From Alectoria sarmentosa (Eukaryota > Ascomycota > Lecanoromycetes > Lecanorales > Parmeliaceae): DNA of 64,000 bases. The notes under the pieces were generated by a model. That model worked only from the letters and a program-made list of their open reading frames with translations, was not told the DNA's origin and did no database searches. Shown here piece after piece: positions 11,189-21,765 of this stretch; within the stretch, counting starts at the first letter, position 1; each line of letters starts with the position of its first letter. The position numbers and the translations under genes were made by a program. The stretch covers positions 62,001 to 126,000 of the forward strand of contig WOGZ01000021.1 in assembly GCA_009733775.1 (NCBI GenBank). Direction: 5' to 3'.

Positions 11189-11674
11189 TCACCGCTTCGG
11201 CGCCCCACCATAAACCCTCTGAGTCTCGAAGCCGTCCCCGTCATCCTCTTCGCCTGCCGCCGCCGCCGCCACCACCTTCGTCTCGGCCCCACCCTTCTGC
11301 GCATCCGACGCCTCTCCACCCACCACCACTCCCCCCTCCTCAAACACGCCCTGGAGCCTCCTCACCCAGCCCATTGAATCGTCCACGCTGGCCCAATCCG
11401 TCGGCGGCCGCCCGCCGCCCAGGTAGGCCCGCACGTCGGCGACCCGGGCGCGCGTGGCGCGGAAGACGGCCTTTTCGGCCTCGGTCGTCCGGGGGGACTC
11501 CTCGAGCCGCTCGAGGTCAATGTCCACGTCGGAGGAGTGGTGTCTGATGGCGTAGAAGGCGCCGTTGCGCCAGTAGCTTTGGTGGCAGGCTTTGATGATG
11601 GCGACTTTGAGCATGGTGATGGCGAGCTGGCCGGCTTCCCTGCGGCGGGATCGCTGCGTCAGGGTTTCTTCCAT
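11189..11674 (-). CDS. Orphan small protein, paralogue of next gene
   Basis: A single-exon frame of 161 residues from the ATG at 11674 (METLT-type start); the frame is open further upstream but runs into Lys/Pro-rich low complexity. The family is not recognised. Residues about 5-110 are helical and can be aligned with the protein encoded at 12176-12493: both have an ML..LK.A start, an SY...G.YY-like block, DLE...SP.TT..E..V and a shared end in G.FEEG. The C-terminal 50 residues are Ala/Gly/Glu-rich and absent from the neighbour. A homopolymer-rich leader (T, then G, then T runs near 11688-11716) lies just before the start. Function unknown. The paralogy supports both being real genes. Confidence 0.58.
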   Translation of the reverse strand: MEETLTQRSRRREAGQLAITMLKVAIIKACHQSYWRNGAFYAIRHHSSDVDIDLERLEESPRTTEAEKAVFRATRARVADVRAYLGGGRPPTDWASVDDSMGWVRRLQGVFEEGGVVVGGEASDAQKGGAETKVVAAAAAGEEDDGDGFETQRVYGGAPKR

Positions 11675-12175
11675 TTCTTCCTCTCTCTTTTTTTTTTTGG
11701 GGGGGGGTTTTTTTTGGGTCGTGAGTGAGGTTGCTGGCTGCTGCTGGTTTGAGCCGTGGGTGATGCTGTCTGTGGCTTTGGGGAGACTGACTGTGTTACC
11801 GCTGTTTTTTTTTTTTTTTTCAGATCTGGGGTTGTTGCTTGCTTGCTTGCTTGCTTGCTGTGCGTTTGCTGGCCTCTGCACGATGCACGCCAATACTCGT
11901 CTTTGAATCGGAGCCAATCGGCCCCCCCACGCCTGGTTTCAGAGCGGGTACAACCAATCGGCACAAGGGGGGCGAAGTCTCAGTGTTAAATCCTCAAACA
12001 AACACAAAAATCGGCTTATTGCCACAGCACGCTACAAAGAAAGAAAGAAAAAAAGGGGGAAAAAAACGCGATAATTGGAAAAAGTAAGTCTTCCCGACCG
12101 GAAAAAACCAAACGTCGATCCCCTGTAAACTGCCAACCGCATCATCATCATCATCATCCTCATCATCATCATCAA
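11675..12175. other. Intergenic with homopolymers and microsatellites
   Basis: Promoter space of the 11189-11674 gene. It contains adjacent T, G and T homopolymers (about 11688-11716), a poly-T run (about 11804-11820), a CTTG tandem (about 11838-11860) and a CAT/TCA-type triplet run (about 12139-12172). No gene is seen. Confidence 0.6.
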
Positions 12176-12493
12176 TCACCTCCTCCGCTGCTGCTGCTTG
12201 TATACCCTGTCGCCCTCCTCAAACGCCCCCTTCAATCTGTCCGCCCACTCCGCCTCCTTCAGTCTCTGCAACACTCGCACCACCATCAACGTGTCGATCA
12301 ACACGTCCCGCTCCTCCTTCGTCGTCAACGGCGAGACGATCATCTCCTCCAGATCCTGGGCCAAGGGGCTCCGGTCCTCGACGGCGGGCGCGTCGTAGTA
12401 GCCCGATCCGCGGCTTTTGTAACTGCCCGAGACTTCGAGGACGGCCTTCTTGAGGCTCGATAGCATCAGGGCGGCGCGGTTTTGGGTCGTCAT
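12176..12493 (-). CDS. Orphan small protein, paralogue of previous gene
   Basis: A 105-residue single-exon frame starting MTTQNRAALMLSSLKKAVLE. No family is recognised. It aligns over most of its length with residues about 5-110 of the protein at 11189-11674, including YYDAPAVED, DLEEMIVSPLTTKEE and LKGAFEEG. The two genes are in tandem on the minus strand about 500 nt apart, which points to an old local duplication. The frame stays open upstream to 12601, but the ATG at 12493 matches the neighbour's N-terminus best. Function unknown; no signal peptide or membrane segment. Confidence 0.57.
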   Translation of the reverse strand: MTTQNRAALMLSSLKKAVLEVSGSYKSRGSGYYDAPAVEDRSPLAQDLEEMIVSPLTTKEERDVLIDTLMVVRVLQRLKEAEWADRLKGAFEEGDRVYKQQQRRR

Positions 12494-14488
12494 GGTGGGT
12501 TGGGTGGTGAGGCAGTGTCTTTTGAGTGAGTGGAAGGAGAGAATTTTTTTTTGGGACAGATTCGGGGTATAAGTAGGTCGGTGTGGGGACGTCAATGCCA
12601 ATGAAAGAGATGGATGGTGGGGGAGCAGCCATTTGGTTCATTCGAATTTTCCATTCACAAGACGGAGTGCTAAATAAAACATTCATTGTCTTCGATTAGA
12701 GAAGCCAATCTCGCTTTGAAACACTTGATTCTCCAGACAAAGAAAATTGCATTTGCTTATGAAGGAACAACCTGGCGTCGAAATTGGCTGACAAAAGGTA
12801 ATACACTCCAAGGGTGGAACAGAGCGGGTTGCCACGACACACGAAGAGTACAAGCGGGGCCATCTCTCTCTGACATTCCCTGACATACGTAGCATAGAGC
12901 TCACTCATCGACACCTCGCAGACCTGTTCTCCCCTTACATATTTCGTAACAGCGCACCCGGACAGGTACGCCTAGGACCTGTCACTGGTACGAGTAGACC
13001 TTGCTTTTTACTCATCTGAGAATCCGAAAGGGGGCAGCGGTCGCTGTCTCGCAGGTACTCATTGAGATAGCGCAAGTGAATACCATGACCGCATAGTGTC
13101 ATTCAGGCCGGGTGACTTGATCAAGATATGGGCTCTGCGCGTATAAGGTACCCGTAGTTCACTTCTCCGTCAGGAGGATTATGGACATGGTTCTTTGGAA
13201 CTGGGCCTGTGATGCAGCTCTTGTAAACATGGCAATGGTGAAAGTTTTTCTGAGGCCCAGGGCGACGATACCACACGAGTCACAGTGATGAATCGCGTGT
13301 CCCTTAGCATCCCACACGTTGCGCTTTTTACGGAGTCAGTGCACTGCTCGGTCAGAGCATTGCACAGAGTCTATGATAGTGGCTGGAGACAGCCGCGTTG
13401 CATGCACAGCATGGTCCTGGCTTCCCATTCATCAACAGAATACTCTTCCGCTAATTTGTGACAGCGTCGATAGGCATTGTATCAGTTGCAGCTGGAACAG
13501 CCGATCATGACATTAGCTTCATAGTATTCCCACCCAAGAGGTTGTGGCGGATCCTCGGCTTGATCAGCATCTGGAGCAAAGCGCGGATGAAAAATTCCTT
13601 AGACCGAGAGAGTCAAGAGCTTTGTTAGAGTATTAGGAGCTCCCTCCAAGGAGCCATTTTACCGACATGTAGTTCTTGATAAGTAAAGTAGAAGAATGTA
13701 AGAGCAGTGAGGAACTCAATGCAGACAATAATCAGGATATTGCTTTCGCACTTGAGTCTGTCTCAATTACATACTGCGACAGATTGCCCCAAGCCATTAA
13801 CATTTAGCCACGGCAACATTCTTTCATAAAAGCTCTATCACCATGGAGTCTCTTCCTCGTATATCTCCCATCTACACATTTGGAAGTCAGCATGTCTTCT
13901 TTGAGGCAGATTGGGGGGAAATGCTCCGAAGAGTCCACTTACGAATGTCTCGTTGGATGATTATTAGGATTCCATTTGCTTCTCATATTGCTTCGCCGTG
14001 TGGCAGTGCAATGTTCGCCGCACTTCTGCTGGAACTTTCTGTTCGCTGATGTGCAAGAATCACATTCTTGGGGTACTTGCCCAGGAGGCACTTGCGGATA
14101 TTTGGGACCGTGATAGAAAGACCCATCGTCGTCGAAACGGCCACTTCTCGGGCAAGAAGTGCGGGAAGAGGTACAGCCCATGTTGAAGAGCTGTTATTGA
14201 AGATGTGTCTTGGCAATTGAGTCCAGCGAGGTTGAGTGCTGAAGATGTAAGGCTATAGAAAGAGAAAGGGAAGAGAGAATCAGTAGAAAAACACAATATA
14301 TGACAAGCCAATTCCTTCGCGTCGAGTCTTTAGGTCCTGTGCTCTGGAAAAAGACAGCGCCGTCGTAAAACGCGGAGCGATGGAGATGAAACAATGAATT
14401 CTCATGCCACAAACAAAAACTCTTTCAATCACCACAAACCCAGATATCGACGAAGAGGCTGAGACCTCTTGCGCTACGTCCACCCCCT
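12494..14488. other. Gene-poor intergenic region, 2 kb
   Basis: Many short frames on both strands and no recognisable domain. One minus-strand frame (13939-14181, 80 residues) begins MGCTSSRTSC and could be another lipidated small protein, but nothing else supports it. Otherwise I see neither repeats nor a gene. Confidence 0.4.
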
Positions 14489-15916
14489 TTGTTGCATACT
14501 GACGTATTCACTTTGTACTCGTCCCCAGAAGTCTTTGTCGGTAGGATTCCAAGGGTGTCTTTGTACGAGACACAATTGCATTGTCCGCATGCTGGAAAAA
14601 GGCAGCCAAAACCGAGGGCCATTTATGTTCCGGGCTTGAAGACCAACAAGCAACGGAGGCCATCACGCGTTTACGGAGCCGACTTGGAAATAGATAGGAC
14701 GTCGCATCGTTGTGATCGCCGAAATCAATATTCAGAAAGACTTCCAAAGTCCAGGAAACCCGTGGGGAACCAGCGCGCCAACACCATCATCGGACGAAAC
14801 CTCACAACCTCCCAGCTCAGAATTTGCGTAGTCGACATGCATCCAGAAATCAACGCCAGCCGCAGCATGGTTAGGAGTGACGCTGATATTCCGTATATCA
14901 ATGAAGTCCCCATCGCGCATCGGGCAACAACTATAAGGTACAGGACCGGGCCTGCTCATAGAGTACAGTTGGTAGTTCCCAGCCTTCCTCCCCCAAGCCC
15001 GCAAAGTGCTGTTATACAAACCCTTCGATCGACTAGGCCTAGGTCAACAGTATCTTCAAACTTACGTGCGGCATTCGGACAGGTTCAGAGCACAGACAGG
15101 GAGGCAGGTTTGGAAGCCTCAAAAGTCGAAAACGCCGAGAATGGCCATATCTGGAGCCAAGCATCTAGCCATGTTGATCATGGAGAGGAGTGGTACTCCC
15201 AGAGTCAAGTTCAGATCAGTCACGAACAGGATCGCCCCAGAGACAGGGGCCTTCGCGCAGCTGACTTCGATGACAGCAAAAGCGAAGATACAGTCTGTGA
15301 AAACGACGGCGGCAAAGATGTTGGTCCAATAGTAGTAAGGACCCACAGAGCGCTCTGCGCTGCAGACTTTGAAGACAGCGACGACGACGAGGCTTTGTGC
15401 GAAGATGGCGACATTAGAGGTCTCGACCTGGAGGCAAATACCCGCTGGTTCAACAGCACCAAGGAGCTCAAAACCCTTCGAGGCCATCAACTGACGGCGA
15501 TACAGCTTCGCATTCAAGAAAACGTGCTGAGAGATATAGTCCAAGAAGCTCTCCAGGCACGCAGAAACGGCGAAATTGATTCCAGCATTTTCAGCAACGA
15601 GGCACCAGAAGAGGAGGACGGGGTGCTCGAAATGATTCTTGAATTGATGGAAGTGGGACAAAGCATGATTGATGCCGGGGCGTTACAAGAAGATGAAGGC
15701 GGCGACGTTCAAATGATGCTTCGAAATAATCTTAGCGCTCGAATTCGAAAGGCGACACGCCCTTTCCGTCCATCAGGCATCGACATTACGGAGGCCGAGC
15801 TGACCCAGTGCCTCGAGGCTTTTCGTCAGCTGCGTTTGAAGCTGTTGCAGGAGATGGCTGGCATGTCTATGGCAGAGATACTCGAGAAGAGAAGCCTTGA
15901 TCTGAGGCCTCGATGA
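14489..15916 (+). CDS. Acidic orphan protein with internal repeat
   Basis: A 475-residue open frame with no recognised domain. The N-terminal half is basic and low in structure. The middle is acidic and holds two copies of a unit near residues 255-277 and 286-310: RGLRAADFDDSKSEDTVCEN and RALCAADFEDSDDDEALCED. The C-terminal 150 residues are predicted helical (ENVLRDIVQEALQARRNGEI, then EMILELMEVGQSMIDAGAL and CLEAFRQLRLKLLQEMAGMS). No signal peptide or membrane segment is visible. The exact start is uncertain, because an earlier intron could join a different first exon. Its length and the ordered helical end argue that it is real. Function unknown. Confidence 0.55.
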   Translation: MLHTDVFTLYSSPEVFVGRIPRVSLYETQLHCPHAGKRQPKPRAIYVPGLKTNKQRRPSRVYGADLEIDRTSHRCDRRNQYSERLPKSRKPVGNQRANTIIGRNLTTSQLRICVVDMHPEINASRSMVRSDADIPYINEVPIAHRATTIRYRTGPAHRVQLVVPSLPPPSPQSAVIQTLRSTRPRSTVSSNLRAAFGQVQSTDREAGLEASKVENAENGHIWSQASSHVDHGEEWYSQSQVQISHEQDRPRDRGLRAADFDDSKSEDTVCENDGGKDVGPIVVRTHRALCAADFEDSDDDEALCEDGDIRGLDLEANTRWFNSTKELKTLRGHQLTAIQLRIQENVLRDIVQEALQARRNGEIDSSIFSNEAPEEEDGVLEMILELMEVGQSMIDAGALQEDEGGDVQMMLRNNLSARIRKATRPFRPSGIDITEAELTQCLEAFRQLRLKLLQEMAGMSMAEILEKRSLDLRPR

Positions 15917-16812
15917 GCTTGACTTAGCAAGACTGGATATGGACAGAGAGTGTAGGTAAGGAAAAAGATGAGGAGAGCTTGGGTAATTGGTAATTGTTCT
16001 CAGTGATTAGATACTCATAGACTGTTATAACAATGGATAGCATTGAAAGTGTTAGCAATAGAACTGTGGACTCGTCGACTTGTCGAATCCTCTCGGGGTG
16101 TCCTGCATGTTGGATAGAAGACTGGGAGGCTCCTCTAGATGGAGTACGTAATCGTTGTATGAAGCTCTCCCTCTCTGAGTCTCCACACTCCCCCATATCC
16201 TCTCTCGAAGGTTGACCGAGGAATGGCATGGAGCATGAAGCATGTACGGTAGCATCAAGACTGAAGGATATCTGAAAATTCCATGTTTTGGTGGATGGAG
16301 CAATCATGAATCATGATTGGTCACGTCTCCAAAGTACATCTAGCTTGTACTGCACTAGTACACGGGGCCTAGCCAGGAATGGCATAGGGTTCAAAGTAAC
16401 AGCAGCGCTTTGAAATTCGGCTGAATGCTGAACCCCCCGCCTCGCCCATTGATTATTATTATTGTTGTGAAGTTGGTTTTTTTCGTTTTCTTTTTTCCAA
16501 TCTTCGTCATCGTCTTTTGCAAATTGCAACGTCATCTTGTGAAGGTTCTTTCGAAGCATACCTAGTCAAATAAGCCAAGCCATAAACGCATTAACGCCCC
16601 ATCCAACTCATCCCTACCTACCTTTTTACCGTTACCAAACTGTCTCCTGCAGATCCCTCCTCTTATTGATCGCAATTTGCAATCAATTTTCCCCCAATTT
16701 TCCCAAACCCCCCTAACACCCCCCCCAAAAAAACCCCACCTATAGCCCAGCCTGCTGTACAGTGAACAAGGGTCTTGGCAAATCTCTCCGATTTCGTCAT
16801 CATCACCAGAAT
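15917..16812. other. Intergenic, promoter of the bZIP gene
   Basis: No gene is recognised. The 3' part (about 16436-16760) is rich in A/T and C homopolymer words and CT-rich sequence directly before the Atf1-type start, typical of a long fungal 5' UTR. Upstream regulatory frames may exist but cannot be shown here. Confidence 0.45.
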
Positions 16813-18788
16813 ATGTCCGTGGCCGTCGCCCAAAGGAACTCCCAGAAACACATGCCACGCTCCGCCACGAACACTCATTCGCCCATGGATAGCAAAAAGG
16901 CCGTCATCAAAATCGAAGGTTCGTCGCAATATTCCCACCCCTTCATGGATCCATCCTTCTTCACCACTTCGCCTTCGCTGTCCTCTCTTCAGACTCTTCA
17001 TCCCGTACTACGCGCTTTCACAACCAATCCCTACTGACTTCCATCACCTTTATCGAGTCCGAAGCATCATGGACATCACATGACTAACACATGCTATGCA
17101 TAGATACATTACAGGTAGATTCAAATCCACATTCGTCTGTCAAGATTACGCCACCGCGATCGGGTATGTCCATTCTCCATCAATGCGCCAACATTGCTAA
17201 CCCTTACCGTCGCTATTGTACTGATCCTCCCTCAGATCCTCCTCCAACGGTCAAAGAGCCTCCTGATCAGGCCGATAGCAAAGACATCAAGCCCACATCC
17301 AATGCTGAGACGGCACAGCCACTTGCTCCCCCACCGCGACCCGCGCCAACGCAGCAAAACGCAGAGGAAGGCGTCGATTATTTCTCAGGAGGTCACACCA
17401 CCAGTCATTTCTCTCGTGAACCCAATCCCTTCGACCAGTCATTTGGCAACCCACCGTCAGAGCTTCCCGCGAATAAGTCGTTATTGCCACCCGTCGCAGC
17501 TTTAACATCACCAGCGCCGCTGGGAGGAGACGGTCCATCTGCAGGTGGATACAATTGGCCAGGCTCGTTGAGATCTGGGCCGCTGAGTCCTGCTATGCTC
17601 GGCGGACCTGTTGGCGCAGCGCCAAATGACTACTTTGACCCATCGCTAAGAGGAAGTTTCCCTTCGGGTGTGACGCCCAACGAATCATCACTTCGCACTG
17701 GCCTAACACCTGGTGGTGGAGGGTCTATGTTTCCAGCACCCAGTCCGAACTCACAGGCTTTATTCCAGCAGCTCGCCAATGGTGGTGCTACCCCAAATAC
17801 ACTCGACTTCCACCGAACGGCTATGAGCGCTGCAGCAGCACGAAAAGGCAACCACATGAATGGTACAAATACACAAGTAGAAGACCAGCAGCGGGCACCG
17901 GTCGCACCTATGGATCCGTCACTACAACAACAGCCCCAACAGCCAACTTTTGGCCAGCACGATAACGATGCCGCCAATGGCTTGTTCCTGCTTGCCCAAG
18001 CTGGTAACGGCGCGCAAGCTAATCATCAATATGCTGTCCCAAATACAAATAACAACTTGGCGAGCAACCGATCCCACGAAACGTCCCCAAACATGTCGAA
18101 AGGAGTGCGCAATGGCAATGGCTCAATACGAGGCCAGAGTGAGATGAGTGGGGATGTCTCTGACAGTGGTGACCAAAGCAAACCTACTACGAGAAACAGA
18201 GGTAAACGTGCTTCGGGTGGTGCAAACGCTGCGCCAACCAATGGGAGACGAAAAGCCGATGATACTCCACCAAAGCAGCCGTCTGCCAAAAAACAAAAGA
18301 AAAGCAATAATAACACCGCAATGATGGATATAGATGGCATGGACTCGGAAGAAGAACAGCCGAACATTAAAGAAGAACAGTACCACCCCGATGGAAAGAA
18401 AATGACCGATGAAGAGAAGCGGAAAAATTTTCTCGAGCGAAACAGGTACGTAACGCTGTATTGTTCTCCAGTTCCAACTATCTAACAATATTCCAGGGTG
18501 GCAGCATTGAAGTGCAGACAGCGGAAGAAGCAATGGCTTGCCAATTTGCAAGCCAAAGTTGAAATATTCAGCAGTGAGAATGACTCGCTTTCCGCGCAGG
18601 TGTCTACCCTGCGTGAGGAGATTATGGGACTCAAAACTCTACTTCTGCAACACAAAGACTGTCCGGTATCCCAAAGCCAGGGCCTCGGTGGTTACTTCTC
18701 ACAACAGCAAGATTTTAATGCTCACGCCCATCCATACGGCATGGGTATGCCGAATGGCCAGCAGGTCATGGCTGGACAGAGAAGGTAG
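16813..18788 (+). CDS. atfA: Atf1/AtfA-type bZIP transcription factor
   Basis: Orthologue-like to Schizosaccharomyces Atf1 and Aspergillus AtfA, the nuclear bZIP factor acting below the Hog1/Sty1/SakA stress MAP kinase. Exons: 16813-16918, 17104-17163, 17236-18445, 18497-18788, giving 555 residues. Ser/Pro-rich segments typical of the Aft1 osmotic-stress and recombination regions lie at about residues 90-250 (PNPFDQSFGN, NWPGSLRSGPLSPAMLGGP, LRTGLTPGGGGS). A basic, Lys-rich linker precedes the bZIP at about residues 445-515: KRKNFLERNRVAALKCRQRK, then the leucine zipper AKVEIFSSENDSL and LREEIMGLKTLL. The third intron cuts the basic region after ERNR. Several SP/TP sites could be kinase targets. 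The first intron is 185 nt but does not share the introner-like motifs. Confidence 0.92.
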
Positions 18789-19390
18789 TTTTCCAGCATC
18801 TAATTCTGCGCCAGAAGAAAAGCTCAATACCGCGATACATGGCAGCTGGAGATATAACCTTTGAGATGAATAGAAGCCTACTACAAGGCTTTGCTGTGAT
18901 ATTGACAGAGCAGTCAACTGTACATGAGGGACTGGTGGCAGGTGAATATCAAGATTTACGACTATCATCCTCTGGTATTATGGCGTCTTGTGTAGATGTA
19001 TGCTACATGAGAATTGCTTCGCTGAGCACTTGCATGAAACCCAGAAATTTCTTGGTTAACCGACAGCGAGAATGTTTTCCAAAGCGTTTAAGACTCACGA
19101 AAGGGATGGTCTTCTAGTTGTATATCTACTCCAGAATCAGCTTCGAAAGACTCAGAGAATTATTTACAATGCATCACAAAGGGCACGTGTATTCAATTAT
19201 TGACATGTCTCGAGCTTTGTCGAGTCCTTTCGTTGCCAGGATTTTTGGCTCCTTATACAACATCAATTCTCGCCTTTCGAGGAATAGCTGATACGAGCCA
19301 AAACGGGGATCCCTCAAGGCATATCGTCCTGACTGTCTATCAGTCCTCAAGCGAGGAGCCGATGAATTTGGCTCTTCATCCACCAACGTC
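18789..19390. other. Intergenic, convergent 3' ends
   Basis: Contains the 3' UTRs of the bZIP gene (+) and the Ten1 gene (-). No gene or notable repeat is seen. Confidence 0.5.
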
Positions 19391-19882
19391 TCAAGACCCC
19401 TTCTCCGACTTCGACCTTTCCTCCAAAATCCTCTCATATTCTCCTATCTTCAACCCTCCAGCACTCCACAACATGATCGCCTGCACGTGAACCCTCACTG
19501 CACTGCGCCCTTCCCCTGCCGTAATTCGCCTCTTCATCGCTAGCCGTGTCTTTCCCTGCCCCTCCCTATGTTCCCTTTCCTCCTCCTCCTCCTTCAACAC
19601 CCCCTCCATATAGCCCATAACATTGACCCAAGCCCCCACTTGCGTGTCTTCCCTCTCCAGGGTTTCCAAAATCAGGTTGACGTCCACCAAAGCGACGGTG
19701 GGCACATGTGGACGCAGGGGAGAGGCGTGCTCTAGCTCCAATACACCTGTGGAGACGGCGTATCGCGCTACGCAGCCCAGAAAGCGGACTTTGGTGCCAC
19801 GGGCTTGAGTGGGGAGGTCGGAGAGGAAGACGAGACGGGTGGGGAGGGGCCCATTGTTCATGATCTCATTAAGAGATAGCAA
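19391..19882 (-). CDS. TEN1: Ten1, CST telomere-capping subunit
   Basis: A single-OB-fold protein of 163 residues that matches fungal Ten1, the small partner of Stn1 in the complex protecting telomeric single-stranded DNA. The diagnostic N-terminal segment is NNGPLPTRLVFLSDLP, followed by GTKVRFLGCVARYAV, LELEHASPL, VALVDVNLILETL and GAWVNVMGYMEGV, which trace the beta strands of the OB fold. An acidic and basic insertion (about residues 97-118, KEEEEEREHREGQGK) lies between the last strands and is probably a loop. Two Met codons are possible (19882 and 19861); the second directly precedes the conserved block. No intron is needed. It shares a divergent 476-nt promoter region with Snf7. Confidence 0.82.
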   Translation of the reverse strand: MLSLNEIMNNGPLPTRLVFLSDLPTQARGTKVRFLGCVARYAVSTGVLELEHASPLRPHVPTVALVDVNLILETLEREDTQVGAWVNVMGYMEGVLKEEEEEREHREGQGKTRLAMKRRITAGEGRSAVRVHVQAIMLWSAGGLKIGEYERILEERSKSEKGS

Positions 19883-20358
19883 GGAGACTGTCTGGATATG
19901 GGCGTTCCATAGTCCACACGGTCGAGGACGCGAGCTTCAGGCCATGGTGCGCACGTATGCAAAGATGTTGAAGTCGGTGGTCTCCTAAGGGTCTAGCGGT
20001 TCGAGACATTGCACGTGACGTACTAGAAATGGATTAGCGCCGATGTCATATGCAATGCTTTGAGGAACCTGACTCGCCATTTCTCTAAACGACAGAAGGC
20101 AGCAAAGCACACTTTTCTTGCATCTAGATCACTATGCACGCGTCTCCCTATTGAAGCAAGCTCTCCTATATCCTGAAGGAACTGTCACCCTCTTGCTTCC
20201 AATTTCTAGATCATCTGATAAGCCTAATCATCGAACCTCTCAGCGCCTCCACTATAGCACCTACCCTCCGCCAGGACCTTGACACACCCAAAATTGGTAG
20301 CGGAGGGGTCATAATCTCTTGAACCCTTGAAATCGAGCAAAGGAAAACAGCCATCGAC
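19883..20358. other. Divergent promoter region TEN1/SNF7
   Basis: Upstream DNA of both the Ten1 (-) and Snf7 (+) genes. No further gene is visible and individual sites cannot be assigned. Confidence 0.5.
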
Positions 20359-21271
20359 ATGTGGGGAGCCTGGTTTGGCGGTAATGGCGGGCAAAAGAGG
20401 AAAGACGCACCCAAGAAAGCCATTCTAGATCTGCGGCAGCAGCTCGATATGCTGCAGAAAAGGGAGAGGCATTTAGAGAATCAGATGTCAAAGCAGGATG
20501 AGATAGCGAGGGAGAACGTTACTACGAATAAGACTGGTAGGCAGCTCTTCGTCCAAGAGAAGCCCGCCTGCTGGGCGCCGTAGGGAAAATTACCACAAGC
20601 AAGAGGCGCAAGGGGACGATTGAACCGTGCTGACATCTCTCTGCCTAGTTGCCCGCAACGCCCTGAAACGCAAGAAGGCACACGAGCACTCCCTCGAACA
20701 GACCAATGGCCAAATCTCCATGCTCGAGCAACAAATCTACTCCATCGAATCTGCAAACATCAACCAAGAAACCCTCGTCGCCATGAAGAACGCCGGCGCG
20801 GCTATGAAGCAGATCCATGGCAAGATGACTATGGAGGATGTGGATACCACGATGTGGGTCTCACTCCTGTTCCTACTCTGAAAGGAAGAACCAGTACTGA
20901 TGTTGGCGGTGCAGGGAACAACTCCGCGAACAACACGAACTCACGCAAGAAATCGGCAACGCCATCACCTCCATGCCCATCACCGAGCCTATCGACGAAG
21001 ACGAACTGGAGGCCGACCTAGCGGCGCTGGAGCAGGAGAACCTGGATGAGAAGATGCTCAAGACCGGCACCATGCCCGTGGCGGATAGTCTGAACCGGTT
21101 GCCAAAGGCGGCGAACGGAGAACGTAAGTACCGCTTCTCAGTGCTCGAAGACGGGGGGGGGAAACTTGACTAACGAGGCGATGCGCAGTCAAAGGCAAAT
21201 CGAAAGCGCCGGTGGAAGAAGAAGACGAGGAGGAGGAGTTGCGGAAGCTGCAGGCTGAGATGGCGATGTGA
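20359..21271 (+). CDS. SNF7: ESCRT-III subunit Snf7/Vps32
   Basis: The main polymer-forming subunit of ESCRT-III, acting at endosomal and other membranes in vesicle budding and in fungal alkaline pH signalling. Exons: 20359-20536, 20649-20853, 20915-21123, 21189-21271. The protein starts MWGAWFGGNGGQKRKDAPKK, the typical amphipathic Snf7 start, then LDLRQQLDMLQKRERHLENQ and the basic helix VARNALKRKKAHEHSLEQT. ESANINQETLVAMKNAGAAM and the acidic C-terminal half SMPITEPIDEDELEADLAAL follow, ending EEDEEEELRKLQAEMAM (MIM-like tail for Vps4 binding). Length (about 224 residues) is normal. All four exons keep frame and none of the introns is unusual except for the 112-nt first one. Confidence 0.95.
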
Positions 21272-21765
21272 GAAACTCGGGGGACCAAATGGGATCAACT
21301 TCGTCCGATTGTTGTAACTGCATAGCCCTACAGTAACTCTTTGGACGCGTCCTGGCATCCCTCCCTGCTCTTACAGACCGTTGCATCTTAGTTGCCATGG
21401 GCTTTGAGCTTGAGCAGGAGCAGAGGGCGCCGGGGCACGTAGTACCACTATGTTGGCGTCATGATCTACTGAATGCATTGCGGGGACTCGTTGGGGTGAT
21501 GGAGGGTAGTAGGCGTTTGGACAGGTCCTGGGAACATGGGACAAGGCCATGTTCCGAAGATGTTGTTTATTAGCTAGTGGCTCTAAACTATGCTATGCAT
21601 TTCTATCAGCATCTTTATTATATGTGTTATCAATGTTCCAGGGCGTCCGCCAGTCACAAAAAGTACCCCCATGTCATGCTACCGCCAAAATGCACTCATT
21701 GATGTCCACGCCAGAGGGCCCCCAAGAATATCAAATGAGAGACCCCTTCGTCCAAAGCCAGCGGT
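21272..21765. other. Intergenic, convergent 3' ends
   Basis: 3' UTR space for Snf7 (+) and the forkhead gene (-). No gene recognised. Confidence 0.5.

Noticed and set aside
13939..14181. An 80-residue minus-strand frame starting MGCTSSRTSC, possibly lipidated like the protein at 963
   Set aside because: Apart from the MGC start there is no supporting evidence; sequence similarity with the protein at 963-1439 is absent beyond that.
16919..17103. The 185-nt first intron of the Atf1-type gene as another introner-like copy
   Set aside because: It is long, but its end (GACTAACACATG...) lacks the CTGACTCCGAAAT motif and no long block is shared with the six copies.
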